This document shows, one piece after another, positions 58,417 to 58,533 of a stretch of 58,533 nt of DNA (position 1 is the stretch's first letter; each line of letters starts with the position of its first letter). A program made the translations under genes and the position numbers. Below the pieces are notes generated by a model. It was not told the origin of the DNA. It made no database searches and saw only the letters and a program-made list of their open reading frames with translations. The stretch comes from Pseudoduganella buxea. Its GTDB lineage: Bacteria > Pseudomonadota > Gammaproteobacteria > Burkholderiales > Burkholderiaceae_D. Where the stretch lies: NCBI RefSeq assembly GCF_009720835.1, contig NZ_WNKZ01000032.1, positions 1 through 58,533 on the forward strand. The letters are read 5' to 3'.

Positions 58417-58533
58417 TGACTTTTTCGGACACTTCCGATTGATAAAATTGTCGGAAGGGGCAAGCACATGAAATTGAAAACATACACGCCCGAGTTCAGA
58501 GCCGAAGCAGTCAAGCTGGTGCTGGAACAGGGC
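58417..58533 (+). mobile_element. Left end of an IS3-family insertion sequence
   Basis: The terminal repeat begins TGACTTTTTCGGACACTTCC at 58417. CTTCCGA (58432-58438) and TCGGAAG (58451-58457) form an internal hairpin ahead of the transposase start. The element runs out of the window; a duplication of the target next to 58414-58416 would be expected at its far end. Confidence 0.8.
58468..58533 (+). CDS. IS3-family transposase OrfA, N-terminal part
   Basis: The first 22 residues, MKLKTYTPEFRAEAVKLVLE then QG, are the start of the HTH_Tnp_1 domain of IS3-group OrfA proteins, which bind the terminal repeats. GGAAGGGG lies 8 nt before the ATG. OrfB, normally made by -1 frameshifting, is outside the window. 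Confidence 0.82.
   Translation, partial: MKLKTYTPEFRAEAVKLVLEQG

Overview
The window is high-GC (clearly above 60 %), densely packed bacterial chromosome. Gene content and protein wording (queED next to tadA, nadA-nadC, mltG-tmk-holB-pilZ-tatD, ygfZ, a PEP-CTERM protein, czcICBA, arsRBCH, a large MHS transporter) point to a betaproteobacterium of the Oxalobacteraceae, most like Massilia, Pseudoduganella or Duganella. This placement is inference from recognised families; no database was searched. No rRNA, tRNA or CRISPR array was seen.

Layout. 1-8.1 kb: the end of an unknown reverse gene, then a forward run of housekeeping genes: queuosine precursor synthesis (queE, queD), tRNA wobble deaminase (tadA), LD-carboxypeptidase (ldcA), an amine-oxidase-like flavoprotein, the ABC-F protein YbiT, and quinolinate/NAD synthesis (nadA, nadC), closed by a strong bidirectional terminator. 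8.1-13.9 kb: an MHS-family transporter diverges from a catabolic-looking operon (thiolase, Dabb protein, SDR, CurA-type reductase, GNAT); the intergenic region carries 11-bp direct repeats. 13.9-19.9 kb: a LysR regulator divergent from an MDR reductase, royal-jelly-type protein and nitroreductase set, then a tightly overlapped reverse operon ygfZ-DUF4936-NRDE. 20-25.3 kb: mltG-tmk-holB-pilZ-GNAT-tatD-ankyrin protein, the conserved cell-wall/replication/pilus cluster.

25.4-35.4 kb: single genes, including a bacterial homologue of protein arginine methyltransferases, outer-membrane phospholipase A, a second-copy-type EF-G, a PAS-GAF-GGDEF-EAL protein with a broken GGDEF site, and an M48 lipoprotein protease. 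35.5-37.3 kb: a secreted M35 (aspzincin) protease faces a small secreted protein that resembles the protease's own N-terminal domain; this pair is the most interesting unit in the window. 37.5-43.7 kb: rlhA, a multi-TM chemoreceptor, a PEP-CTERM protein and a CorC-type membrane protein. 43.7-49.7 kb: a complete czcI-C-B-A heavy-metal efflux operon. 49.8-52.1 kb: a YheO/DauR-type regulator followed by a PLP ammonia-lyase and a gamma carbonic anhydrase, with a shared palindromic motif in front of the regulator and the lyase. 52.1-55.3 kb: LysR/aldo-keto reductase divergent pair and an alpha carbonic anhydrase with a possible long leader. 55.3-58.05 kb: an arsRBCH arsenic operon. 58.2-58.5 kb: a gene remnant cut by the left end of an IS3-family element that continues out of the window.

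Dispersed palindromes with the core GGG(A/T)CTGTCCC occur at three places between genes and look like a mobile or REP-like repeat family of this genome.
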